Assembly (NCBI RefSeq): GCF_003626595.1
Contig: NZ_RBAK01000011.1
Span: 124,001 to 188,000 of the forward strand
Length of the DNA stretch: 64,000 nucleotides
DNA from: Micromonospora endolithica
GTDB lineage: Bacteria > Actinomycetota > Actinomycetes > Mycobacteriales > Micromonosporaceae
Direction: 5' to 3'
How positions within the stretch are numbered: position 1 is the stretch's first letter; every line of letters starts with the position of its first letter. Made by a program: the position numbers and the translations under genes. Below are positions 8,239 through 16,058 of the stretch, piece after piece. A model generated the notes under the pieces. The model saw only the letters and a list, made by a program, of their open reading frames with translations, was not told the origin of the DNA and searched no databases.

Positions 8239-9867
8239 TCATCCGGTGTGCGGCCACCCCGGCTCGCCGGCCGCGCCACGCCGCCGGCGCAGCACCGCCG
8301 CGCCGGCCAGAGCGGCCACCGCGAGCGCGGTCAGCGCCACCTCCGGCCACAACCCGACCCGGGTGGCCAGGGTGCGCCCGTCGGCGAGCCGCATCTCGCG
8401 GACCACCACCGCGCGGGTGTTGAACCCGGTGGCGTCGCTTACCCGCCCGTCGGGGGTGACGAACCCGGACACCCCGACCGTGGAGGCCATCAGCGCCGGC
8501 CGGCCGTGCTCGACGGCCCGCAACCGCACCATCGCCAGCTGCTGCCGGGCCTCCGCCACGTCGAACGTGGCGTTGTTGGTCTGCACCACCAGCAGCTGCG
8601 CGCCGCCGGTGACGGTGTCCCGGACCACCTCGTCGTAGGCGACCTCGAAGCAGATGACGTCACCCAACACGGCCGGGCCGGTGCGCAGCACACCCGGTTC
8701 GGTGCCGGGCACGAAGTCGGCGCGGACCCGGTCGACCTCCTTGCTGACCATCCGGGCGACGTCACGCAACGGCACGTACTCGGCGAACGGCACCGGGTGC
8801 CGCTTGGTGTACAGCTGGGCGAGGTCCGGGCCGCTGCCCGGACGCCACAACAGCCCCGCGTTGCGCACCTGCCCCACACCGGGGCCGCGCAGCACCGCCC
8901 CGACCAGGATCGGCGCCCCGATCGCGTCGGCGGCCGCGGAGATCCGGGCGCCGGCCGAGGCGTCCCGCAGCGGGTCGATGTCCGAGGAGTTCTCCGGCCA
9001 CACCACCAGGTCGGGGCGGCGCTGGGCACCGGCCTGCACCTGCCGGGCCAGCTCGACGGTGGCGTCGGCGTGGTTGTTGAGCACCGCCTGCCGCTGCGCG
9101 TTGAAGTCCAGCCCGAGCCGCGGCACGTTGCCCTGCACGATCGCCACCCGCACCGCCGCGCCGGGATCGGCGGCGCCGACCGGCACCAGCAGCCCGACGG
9201 CGGGCACGGCCAGGGCCGCGGCGGCCAACCCGGCCACCGGCGCCCACGGTCGCCGACCCGGCCGCCCGGCGGCGGTGGCCACACCGGCGGCGAGGAATCC
9301 CCCGGTCAGGGCGACGGCGAAGGTCACCAGCGGGGCGCCGCCCCACGCGGCCAGTCGCAGCAGCGGCGAGTCGTCCTGGCTGAACGCCAGCCGCCCCCAC
9401 GGGAACCCGCCGAACGGGGTCCGGTCGCGCAACGCCTCCTGCGCCACCCACAGCAGGGCGGTCACCGCCGGCCACGCCACCCGGAACCGGTCGGCCAGCG
9501 GCGAGGCGTACGCGGCGGCGGCGCCCAGCAGCGCCAGATAACCGGCCTGCAGCAGCGACAGCAGCACCCACGGCAGGTAGCCGGTGTGCAGATTCGTCCA
9601 GCTCAGCATCGGCGCGAACAGGGCCACCCCGGTCAGGAAACCCAGGCCCGCCCCGGCCCGCGGGCGGCGGCGGTGCACCGCGACGGCCAGCGCCGCCACC
9701 CCCACCGGGGCCAGCGGCCATACCCCGTACGGGGGGAAGGCCAGCAGCAGCGCGACCCCGGCGAGCACCGCGAGGACGACGGCCACCGGCAGGGCCACCG
9801 CGGCGGCGGCGTCCTGGGACGGGGGTGCCTCGTCGGCCTGGTTGCGGCTGCTGTCCACGGTCGTCAC
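8239..9867 (-). CDS. lnt: Apolipoprotein N-acyltransferase
   Basis: From the GTG at 9867 the product is 542 residues. About six N-terminal membrane helices (VALPVAVVLAVLAGVALLLAFPPYG onward) precede a periplasmic nitrilase domain. The catalytic triad is visible: Glu in VVWPENSS, Lys in LYTKRHPVPFAEYVP and Cys in VICFEVAYDE. The enzyme N-acylates the N-terminal cysteine of apolipoproteins. The frame stays open to 10065, but that extension is Arg-rich and would overlap the neighbouring regulator, so the shorter start is preferred. It forms an lnt-ppm1 pair with the gene below. Confidence 0.92.
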   Translation of the reverse strand: MTTVDSSRNQADEAPPSQDAAAAVALPVAVVLAVLAGVALLLAFPPYGVWPLAPVGVAALAVAVHRRRPRAGAGLGFLTGVALFAPMLSWTNLHTGYLPWVLLSLLQAGYLALLGAAAAYASPLADRFRVAWPAVTALLWVAQEALRDRTPFGGFPWGRLAFSQDDSPLLRLAAWGGAPLVTFAVALTGGFLAAGVATAAGRPGRRPWAPVAGLAAAALAVPAVGLLVPVGAADPGAAVRVAIVQGNVPRLGLDFNAQRQAVLNNHADATVELARQVQAGAQRRPDLVVWPENSSDIDPLRDASAGARISAAADAIGAPILVGAVLRGPGVGQVRNAGLLWRPGSGPDLAQLYTKRHPVPFAEYVPLRDVARMVSKEVDRVRADFVPGTEPGVLRTGPAVLGDVICFEVAYDEVVRDTVTGGAQLLVVQTNNATFDVAEARQQLAMVRLRAVEHGRPALMASTVGVSGFVTPDGRVSDATGFNTRAVVVREMRLADGRTLATRVGLWPEVALTALAVAALAGAAVLRRRRGAAGEPGWPHTG

Positions 9868-9878
9868 GGGGGTGAAGG

Positions 9879-10550
9879 CTACCCGGCCGGCGGCGGGTCG
9901 CCGGTGGTGACCGGGCGGGGGAAGCAGCCCAGGAATCGCAGGGCGCTGCGCCGGTCGCCGCGCATCCGCAGCAGTCCGTCGCGTTCGGCGTCGTCCAGGC
10001 GCCGGTAGCCGTACACGACCTCCAGCAGGCTGCCGACGTCGTCGGTGGCCACAGTGGCGACGCACCGGTCCGTTTCGCCGCGGGTGACGGTCAGGCCGCC
10101 GCCCGGGTCGGCCACGGCGACGAACCGGTCGGCGCCGACCCGGACGGCGACCGGCGATGTCGGGCCGCCGTCAGGGCCGGGATCGTACGTGGTGCGCAGG
10201 GCGAGCATCAGGGCGTCCACGCTGAGCTGCCCGGTGGGCGGCAGCGGTTGCCGGCTACCCCACCGTCCCAGCGCCAGCAGGGTCTCCTCCAACTCCCGGC
10301 CCCGCGCGGTCAGCTCGTACACCCGGGCGCTGGCCGGGGGACCGAGGACACGCCGGGTGACCAGCCCGGCGTGCTCCAGCTCCCGCAATCGCTGCGACAG
10401 CACGTTCTGGCTGATCGCGGGCAGTCCCCGGGTGAGATCGGCGAACCGTTTCGGGCCGAGCAGCAGTTCACGGACGACCAGCAGCGCCCACCGCTCGCCG
10501 ACCACGGTCAGCGCCCGGGCCACGCCGCAGAAGTCGTCGTAGGAACGCAT
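9879..10550 (-). CDS. HxlR-family regulator with C-terminal SCP2-like domain
   Basis: The 223-residue protein has the HxlR winged helix in residues 1-95: CGVARALTVVGERWALLVVRELL, then the recognition helix ISQNVLSQRLRELEHAGLV and wing YELTARG. Residues 110-215 resemble the SCP2 sterol-carrier-like extension seen in many actinobacterial HxlR proteins. HxlR regulators often respond to quinones, aldehydes or oxidants through an N-terminal cysteine; here Cys8 sits at the expected place. It is divergent from the flavin-oxidase remnant and hydrolase, with a palindrome between them. Confidence 0.88.
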   Translation of the reverse strand: MRSYDDFCGVARALTVVGERWALLVVRELLLGPKRFADLTRGLPAISQNVLSQRLRELEHAGLVTRRVLGPPASARVYELTARGRELEETLLALGRWGSRQPLPPTGQLSVDALMLALRTTYDPGPDGGPTSPVAVRVGADRFVAVADPGGGLTVTRGETDRCVATVATDDVGSLLEVVYGYRRLDDAERDGLLRMRGDRRSALRFLGCFPRPVTTGDPPPAG

Positions 10551-10592
10551 CGGTCCAGGATAACCACGGTGCTTGCCCCGCCGTAGAGTCTG

Positions 10593-10607
10593 CTCCTAGA
10601 GTAGGAG
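10593..10607. promoter_or_regulatory. Palindromic operator candidate for the HxlR regulator
   Basis: CTCCTA-GAG-TAGGAG is a perfect 6-bp inverted repeat with a 3-bp spacer. It lies in the 82-bp divergent spacer, 26 bp before the GTG of the rightward gene. Its size and place fit a dimeric winged-helix regulator. That the HxlR protein binds it is inference. Confidence 0.55.
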
Positions 10608-10632
10608 TGATTAGTGCTGGAGGGGGATCACC

Positions 10633-10899
10633 GTGACCGTGACCGTGGCCAGCGCCCTGCCGCAGGGCGATCTACGACTGCTCGACCATCCGGTGGCGCA
10701 TCAGCTGCAACACCTGGCCGCCCACCGCCGCTACGGCGGCGAGGCACAGGAGGCCGCCGTACGCGCCGAGACCGACGTGCCGGGTCTGCGGATGGCCCGC
10801 ACCGGCCTGCGCCCCACCTGGGTGGGGGTGCTCGACTTCACCACCCGCTTGCCCGGCGGCGGCACCGCCGACGACTTCGCCCGCCGGGGGCAGGCATGA
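10633..10899 (+). pseudogene. Pyridoxamine-phosphate-oxidase-like gene with internal deletion
   Basis: The 88-residue frame has both ends of a common actinobacterial flavin-oxidase family but no middle. Residues 1-25 (ASALPQGDLRLLDHPVAHQL) match the usual N-terminus. Residues 30-75 (HRRYGGEAQEAA, then RMARTGLRPTWVGVLDFTTRLPG) match the usual C-terminus. The FMN-binding barrel of roughly 80-90 residues that should separate them is absent, joined in frame near HQLQHL. It still has a start codon and overlaps the hydrolase start by 4 bp, so it may be translated, but it cannot be a working oxidase. Family assignment is from memory of the pattern. Confidence 0.6.
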
Positions 10900-11588
10900 C
10901 CTACGTGCTGATCCCCGGCGCCGGTGGCAGCGGCGCCTACTGGGACCTGCTCGTCGCCGAACTGCGCCGACGCGGCCACGACGCCGACGCGGTGGACCTG
11001 CCGGCCGCCGACGACACCGCCGCCCTGCCCGAGTACGCCGAGGTGGTCCGCTCCGCCGTCGGCGACCGCCACGGCGTGACCCTGGTCGCCCAGTCCCTCG
11101 GCGCGTTCACCGCACCCCTGGTCGCCGACGACCCCCGGGTGTCGCAGGTGGTGCTGGTCAACCCGATGATCCCCGCGCCTGGCGAGACCGCCGGCCAGTG
11201 GTGGGAGGCCACCGGCCACGCCGCCGCCCGCGCCGCGTACGCGCAAGCGCAGGGCCGCGACCCGCATCCCGACGTCGACCTGATGGTCGACTTCTTCCAC
11301 GACGTCGCTCCCGACGTCACCGCCCGCGCCCTGGCCGGTGAGGCGCAACCGGAGTCGGCGGCCGTGTTCACCACACCGAACCCGCTGCGCCGCTGGCCGG
11401 ACGTACCCACCCGGGTCGTCACCGGCCGCGACGACCGGTTCTTCCCGGCGCAGTTCCAACGCCGGCTGGCCCGCGAACGCCTCGACGTCGACGTCGACAT
11501 CCTGCCCGGCGGGCACCTGATCGCGCTGAGCCAGCCCCGGCTGCTGGCCGACCAGATCGAGTCCTACCAGGACCGACGGGGCCGCTAA
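10896..11588 (+). CDS. Alpha/beta hydrolase
   Basis: The 230-residue protein opens MTYVLIPGAGGSGAYWDLLV, the oxyanion-hole strand-loop of the fold. The nucleophile is in VAQSLGAF (Ser in a SxSxG-like elbow), the acid probably in VVTGRDDRFFP and the histidine in LPGGHLIAL, close to the C-terminus. It resembles the EstA/salicylate-esterase-like small hydrolases. The ATG overlaps the stop of the decayed oxidase gene, so the two were one operon under the HxlR-controlled promoter. The substrate is unknown. Confidence 0.85.
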   Translation: MTYVLIPGAGGSGAYWDLLVAELRRRGHDADAVDLPAADDTAALPEYAEVVRSAVGDRHGVTLVAQSLGAFTAPLVADDPRVSQVVLVNPMIPAPGETAGQWWEATGHAAARAAYAQAQGRDPHPDVDLMVDFFHDVAPDVTARALAGEAQPESAAVFTTPNPLRRWPDVPTRVVTGRDDRFFPAQFQRRLARERLDVDVDILPGGHLIALSQPRLLADQIESYQDRRGR

Positions 11589-11595
11589 GAAAGAA

Positions 11596-11625
11596 ATCGG
11601 GGCGCGGCTCGCGCCGCGCCCCGAT
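11596..11625. terminator. Strong hairpin, T-rich on the minus-strand side
   Basis: A 13-bp perfect stem (ATCGGGGCGCGGC and its complement) encloses a TCGC loop directly after the hydrolase stop. Read leftward, the hairpin is followed by TTCTTTCTTA, so it should also stop transcripts coming from the kam-side operon. Confidence 0.75.
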
Positions 11626-11982
11626 GCTCCCAGGCCCTCCCCGGCCGGTGGGGCGAGAATGCGGCACGCCGACCTTCGGACCGACCCGACGAAAGACTGG
11701 CTGTCCCCGCCTGGCCGTTGTCTACTGGCCGTGCACCTCACCCTGCCCGTACACCGGTAACCGCGACCGGTTCGCGCCGCCCCGCCGACCCCCGCCCGCT
11801 GGACCTGGCCGCCGCGACGCACTGCTCGGTGTCGCTCGGCCAGCGGACGAAGGGACGAAGCGAACAACAGCCGCTTCCCGTAGTAGGACTCAAAGACGGT
11901 ACGTGCTGCACCCCCGCCGCTGTCAACCCACCCCCGACGAGTCGCGCCGGTCACACCGGCGTGTCGCGCCGGCGCGCCTGGC
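11626..11982. other. 357-bp stretch with no supported gene
   Basis: Frames on both strands are short or lack third-position G/C bias. The segment 11860-11930 is less GC-rich than its surroundings. A small hairpin (GCCGGT/ACCGGC) lies near 11950, just past the end of the mutL-like gene. No RNA gene was recognised. Confidence 0.5.
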
Positions 11983-13308
11983 TCACAAGGCGCCCAGCAG
12001 CGCCCGGGCCGCCTCGGGATGCTCCCCGGCGAGCAACCCCCCGGCGGCCAGGACGTAGTCGACGTCGACGACCCGGCGGGCGGCCCGGGGCAACGGCCAC
12101 CCCCCGGCGTGGTCGGCCAGCACCCCGGCGAGCACACCCGCCGCGGTCCCCGCGGAGGCGTGCCGCAGCACCCCGCCGGACCCGACCAGCAGCCGCACGT
12201 CCCGCAGGTCCCGGCCGGCGCGTTCCCCGGTGCCCGCGCCCCGGGCGTGCCGGCGCAGCGCCACCGTCGCCGCCAACGCCGCCAGCCGGGCGTCCACCGC
12301 CCGCTGCGCCTCCTCGACCGGCAGGAACCCCGGGTCGGCGGCCCGGGCGTCCGCGGCGACGGCCAGCACACCCGCGTCGGCGGCGGACAGCAGCCGCTCC
12401 TGCACGGCGGCGCGCACCACCCCCGGGGCGCTCCACCGCACCCCCAGGTCACCCTCCACCGTCCGCGCCCGCCACAGGGTCCCGGCGACCTCCCGACCCG
12501 GCCCGCCGGCCCGCTCGTCCGGCGTGAGCACCGAGTACACGTCGGTGGTCGCCCCACCCACGTCCACCACGGCCAGGTCCCCGCCCAGGGTGTCGGCCAG
12601 GACCTCCACCCCGGTGAGCACCGCGTCCGGCGTCGCCGCGCGCACCAGCCGCGCGAACCGGCCACCCCGGGACAGCCGCTTACCGCCGATGACGTGCCGC
12701 AGGAACACCGCGCGGATCGCCGCCCGCGCCGACTCCGGCGCGAGCACCCCGATGCGCGGCAACACGTTGTCCGCCACCGTCACCGGCACCCCGGCGGCGG
12801 CCAGCACCGCGTGCAGGTCGTCGCGGACCTCGCCGTTGCCGGCCAGCACCACCGGCACCCGCCACCGGGCCCGCGCCAACCGGGTCGCGTTGTGCGTCAA
12901 CGTCTCCGCGTCACCGCCGTCGGTGCCACCGGCCAGCAACACCACATCGGGCCGGGCCGCCCGCAACGCCGACACATCTCCCCCGCCCAACCGACCGGCC
13001 GCCACGTGCACCACGTTCGCGCCCGCCGACAGGCCGACCCGCCGCCCGGCCTGCGCGGTCACCAGCGGCTCGTACCCGATCACCGCCAGGCGCAGCCCCC
13101 CGCCGGCCGACGAACACACGTACCACGGCGCGTCACCCACCCGCAGCCCCGCGGTGGCCGCCGCGACCGCCGCGTCCAGGCCGTGCAGCACGTCACTGTC
13201 CACCGTCGTGCGCGCCGACGCCGCGCCGAACAGGCCGCCGCCGTCCAGGTCGACCACCGCGACCTTGGTGTACGTCGAACCGACATCGGCGCAGACGGCG
13301 ACGTTCAC
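11983..13308 (-). CDS. MutL/GlmL-like protein, putative reactivase of B12-dependent aminomutase
   Basis: The 441-residue protein has an ASKHA-type ATPase fold: phosphate-1 loop ADVGSTYTKVAVVD at the N-terminus, LLAGGTDGGDAETL in the middle and a second phosphate loop AVVDVGGATTDVYSV near residue 230. This is the MutL/GlmL family found beside glutamate mutase and ornithine/lysine aminomutases. Members are thought to act as ATP-dependent chaperones that exchange damaged cobalamin. Last gene of the kam operon, 55 bp after kal. Its job here is inferred from the neighbouring KamDE enzyme. Confidence 0.82.
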   Translation of the reverse strand: MNVAVCADVGSTYTKVAVVDLDGGGLFGAASARTTVDSDVLHGLDAAVAAATAGLRVGDAPWYVCSSAGGGLRLAVIGYEPLVTAQAGRRVGLSAGANVVHVAAGRLGGGDVSALRAARPDVVLLAGGTDGGDAETLTHNATRLARARWRVPVVLAGNGEVRDDLHAVLAAAGVPVTVADNVLPRIGVLAPESARAAIRAVFLRHVIGGKRLSRGGRFARLVRAATPDAVLTGVEVLADTLGGDLAVVDVGGATTDVYSVLTPDERAGGPGREVAGTLWRARTVEGDLGVRWSAPGVVRAAVQERLLSAADAGVLAVAADARAADPGFLPVEEAQRAVDARLAALAATVALRRHARGAGTGERAGRDLRDVRLLVGSGGVLRHASAGTAAGVLAGVLADHAGGWPLPRAARRVVDVDYVLAAGGLLAGEHPEAARALLGAL

Positions 13309-13363
13309 GGTGCCGCCGTTCCTCGCGGCTGCGGGGCTCGCAGACCCGGCTCACTCCTCGCGC

Positions 13364-13753
13364 TCACGGTGCCGGCGGTACGACCACGGTGCCGGTCGCG
13401 GTGACCGCCACCAGCGGCTCGTCGAGGACCTCGGCGGCGGACTCCCCCTTGTCGGGGCGCCCCCGGCACACCACCCGCGCGGCGAAGTCGATGGTGCGGC
13501 TGCGGGTGCCCACCCGGGTCACCGTCGCGGTCACCTCCAGCACGTCACCGGCCTTCATCGGCGCCCGGAACTGCACGTCGGAGTAGGACGCGAACAACCC
13601 CTCGTCACCGTCAGTGCGGATGCACACCTCGGTGGCCACGTCACCGAACAACCCCAACGCGTACGCCCCGTCGACCAGGTTCCCCGCGTAGTGCGCATGG
13701 GAGTACGGCACGTACCGCCGGTGCGTCACCGTCAACCCCAGCCGCTCGCTCAT
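13364..13753 (-). CDS. kal: Hotdog-fold 3-aminobutyryl-CoA ammonia-lyase
   Basis: The 129-residue hotdog protein (RYVPYSHAHYAGNLVDGAYALGLFGDVATE, later SYSDVQFRAPMKAGDVLEVTATV) has the size and context of Kal from lysine-fermenting bacteria. Kal removes ammonia from 3-aminobutyryl-CoA to give crotonyl-CoA. Similar hotdog proteins can be thioesterases, so the name depends on the kamD/kamE neighbours. Its start overlaps the kamE stop by 4 bp, which implies translational coupling. Confidence 0.8.
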   Translation of the reverse strand: MSERLGLTVTHRRYVPYSHAHYAGNLVDGAYALGLFGDVATEVCIRTDGDEGLFASYSDVQFRAPMKAGDVLEVTATVTRVGTRSRTIDFAARVVCRGRPDKGESAAEVLDEPLVAVTATGTVVVPPAP

Positions 13754-14502
13754 GCTGGCACCCTCCTGTTCGTGACCAACGCGTGCACCAGGTACGACGC
13801 CACCTCACCGGGAGTGGTGCCCCGCCCGAAGATCCGGTCCACACCCAGCTCACCGGCCATGTGCTCGTCGAACCTCGGCCCGCCGACGATCAGCAGCGGA
13901 CGCTTCTGCGCCGGCATCGCCTCCCGGAACGCCGCGGTCATCTCCCGGGTGTTGTGCAGGTGCGCGTCGCGCTGCGTCACCACCTGCGACACCAGCACCG
14001 CGTCGGCCCGTTGCGCCCGCGCCGCCTCCACCAACTCCGGCACACTCACCTGCGCGCCCAGGTTCGTCACCGTCAACTCCCGGTAGTACTCCAGGCCCTT
14101 CTCCCCCGCGATGCCCTTGACGTTGAGGATCGCGTCGATGCCCACGGTGTGCGCGTCGGTGCCGATACACGCCCCCACCACCGACAACTTGCGGCGCAGC
14201 CGCCGCTTCACCACCGCGTTGACCTCCTTCGCGCTCAGCAGCGGATAGTCACGCTCCACCACCCGCACCGCGGACAGGTCCACCAGATGGTTCACCCGCC
14301 CGTACACCACGAAGAACGTGAACCCGTCGCCGACCGGCTTGGCGTGCACCAGCATCGCCGGGTCGATGCCCATCTTCGCGGCCAACTGCACCGCCGCGCC
14401 CTCGGCCCGCTTGTCGTGCGGCACCGGCAGGGTGAACGACACCTGCACCATGCCGTCACCCGTGGTGTCCCCGTACGGCCGGACGATCGTCGTGTCACTC
14501 AC
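13750..14502 (-). CDS. kamE: D-lysine 5,6-aminomutase beta subunit
   Basis: The 250-residue protein carries the cobalamin-binding signature DxHxxG as GTDAHTVGID near residue 120. It is followed by a Rossmann-like B12 domain (ADAVLVSQVV, LLIVGGPRF). The N-terminal part (DTTGDGMVQVSFTLPVP, dimerisation region) matches KamE. The lysine that anchors PLP in this subunit should lie next to the B12 motif, in the RRLRRKLSVVGAC region. With KamD it moves the terminal amino group of D-lysine or L-beta-lysine from C6 to C5 using adenosylcobalamin and PLP. It overlaps both flanking genes by 4 bp. Confidence 0.92.
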   Translation of the reverse strand: MSDTTIVRPYGDTTGDGMVQVSFTLPVPHDKRAEGAAVQLAAKMGIDPAMLVHAKPVGDGFTFFVVYGRVNHLVDLSAVRVVERDYPLLSAKEVNAVVKRRLRRKLSVVGACIGTDAHTVGIDAILNVKGIAGEKGLEYYRELTVTNLGAQVSVPELVEAARAQRADAVLVSQVVTQRDAHLHNTREMTAAFREAMPAQKRPLLIVGGPRFDEHMAGELGVDRIFGRGTTPGEVASYLVHALVTNRRVPA

Positions 14503-16058
14503 GAGGCCCGCTCCAGGATGTCAGTGGCCGGGTTGTAGTAACCGCTCTCGTGCCGCGCCACCCCGGCCAGGCCCTTGCCCCGGTCCGCGGGCCGCTTCAT
14601 GATCCCGAAGGTGCCCTCGGCGATCGCGGTCAGCAACGACTGCTCCCCGATCCGCTCCAACAGGTCCACCGCCTCACCGAGAACCCGGTTGGCGCGCTGC
14701 TGGATGAACCCACCCGGCGCCGGCACGAAGTCCTCGTGCAACCCACCGGCCGCGCCCAACACGTACCGCACGTTCTGCAGGGCGATGTCCCGGTCCGACA
14801 GCCACGGCGTCACCACCGCCTCGGTCATCATCCCCACCAGCAGAATCCCCTGCCCGGTCATCGTGCCCACCAGGTTGAAGAACCCGTCGAGCAGATTGCC
14901 CCGGAACACGTCACCGGTCATGTGCTTCGTCGGCGGCATCCACTTCAACGGCGCGTCCGGGAACAACTCCCGCGCCAGCAACGCGTGCGCCAACTCCAGC
15001 CGGAACGACTCCGGCACCTCCGGGTTGATCTCGAACGCGTGCCCCAACCCCAACTGCCAGTCCGCCAGCCCCGCCTCATGGGCGAAGAACTCGTTGAGCA
15101 ACTGCGACACCGTCACCGTGTGCGCCTCGTCCACCGCGTCCGCGGTGGTCAGGTAGTTGTCCTCACCGGTGTTGATGATGATCCCCGCCCGGGCGTGCAC
15201 CTGCCGGGAGAACCGCTGGTCCACGAACGTACGGACCGGGTTGATGTCGCGGAACAGAATCCCGTACATCGAGTCGTTGAGCATCATGTCCAGCCGCTCC
15301 AGACCGGCCAGCGTCGCCATCTCCGGCATGCACAACCCCGACGCGTAGTTCGTCAGCCGCACGTACCGACCCAACTCCCGCGACGTCTGGTCCAACGCCG
15401 CCCGCATCAACCGGAAGTTCTCCTGCGTCGCGTACGTCCCCGCGAAACCCTCCCGGGTCGCCCCCTCCGGCACGTAGTCCAGCAACGACTGCCCCGTCGA
15501 CCGGATCACCGCGATCACGTCCGCACCGGCCCGCGCCGCCGCCTGCGCCTGCGGGATGTCCTCGTAGATGTCCCCGGTCGCCACGATCAGATAGATCCAC
15601 GGCCGCGACGGCGGATCCCCGTACCGCCTCACCAGCCGCTCCCGCTCGGCCCGCCGCCGGTCCACCAGCCGGACGCCCGCGGCGACCGCCCTCCGCGCGG
15701 CCCGGCGGGCAGCGGTGCCCGCCTTCCCGACCGGCACCTCGAAGCGCACCGACCCGGCGGCGGCCTTCTGCGCCAGCAACGTCACGTCCGCCACGCCCTC
15801 CCGGGCCATCGCGTCGAACACCGGCGCCGCCACCCCGTGCCCCAGGCCAACGTCGGCGACCACCGCGTCCACGAGCCGGTTCACCCACGGAATGCCGTCC
15901 GGGTCGGCACCGGACACCCCGGCCAGCCGCAACACCGCACGCTCCACCGACACCGTGGTGTGGCTGCGCGCCAGCTCCACCACCGGCGCGCCGGCGCGCC
16001 GGGCCAACTCCCGCGCCCGCGCCACCAGCACCGGATCCAGGTCAAGCTTCCCGCTCAC
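14499..16058 (-). CDS. kamD: D-lysine 5,6-aminomutase alpha subunit
   Basis: The 519-residue protein matches the TIM-barrel catalytic subunit of lysine 5,6-aminomutase in length and in conserved blocks such as DVIAVIRSTGQSLLDYVPEG, YATQENFRLMRAALD and GIIINTGEDNYLTTADAVD. It provides the substrate pocket and holds PLP and adenosylcobalamin with KamE. The start is a GTG at 16058, overlapping the amidohydrolase stop by 4 bp. The operon order kamD-kamE-kal follows the lysine fermentation clusters of clostridia and fusobacteria. Confidence 0.94.
   Translation of the reverse strand: MSGKLDLDPVLVARARELARRAGAPVVELARSHTTVSVERAVLRLAGVSGADPDGIPWVNRLVDAVVADVGLGHGVAAPVFDAMAREGVADVTLLAQKAAAGSVRFEVPVGKAGTAARRAARRAVAAGVRLVDRRRAERERLVRRYGDPPSRPWIYLIVATGDIYEDIPQAQAAARAGADVIAVIRSTGQSLLDYVPEGATREGFAGTYATQENFRLMRAALDQTSRELGRYVRLTNYASGLCMPEMATLAGLERLDMMLNDSMYGILFRDINPVRTFVDQRFSRQVHARAGIIINTGEDNYLTTADAVDEAHTVTVSQLLNEFFAHEAGLADWQLGLGHAFEINPEVPESFRLELAHALLARELFPDAPLKWMPPTKHMTGDVFRGNLLDGFFNLVGTMTGQGILLVGMMTEAVVTPWLSDRDIALQNVRYVLGAAGGLHEDFVPAPGGFIQQRANRVLGEAVDLLERIGEQSLLTAIAEGTFGIMKRPADRGKGLAGVARHESGYYNPATDILERAS

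Noticed and set aside
10731-12665. Long leftward open frame across the hydrolase gene and the spacer
   Set aside because: It covers three unrelated regions and is Arg/Gly/Trp-rich; the hydrolase and mutL-like genes explain the coding signal.
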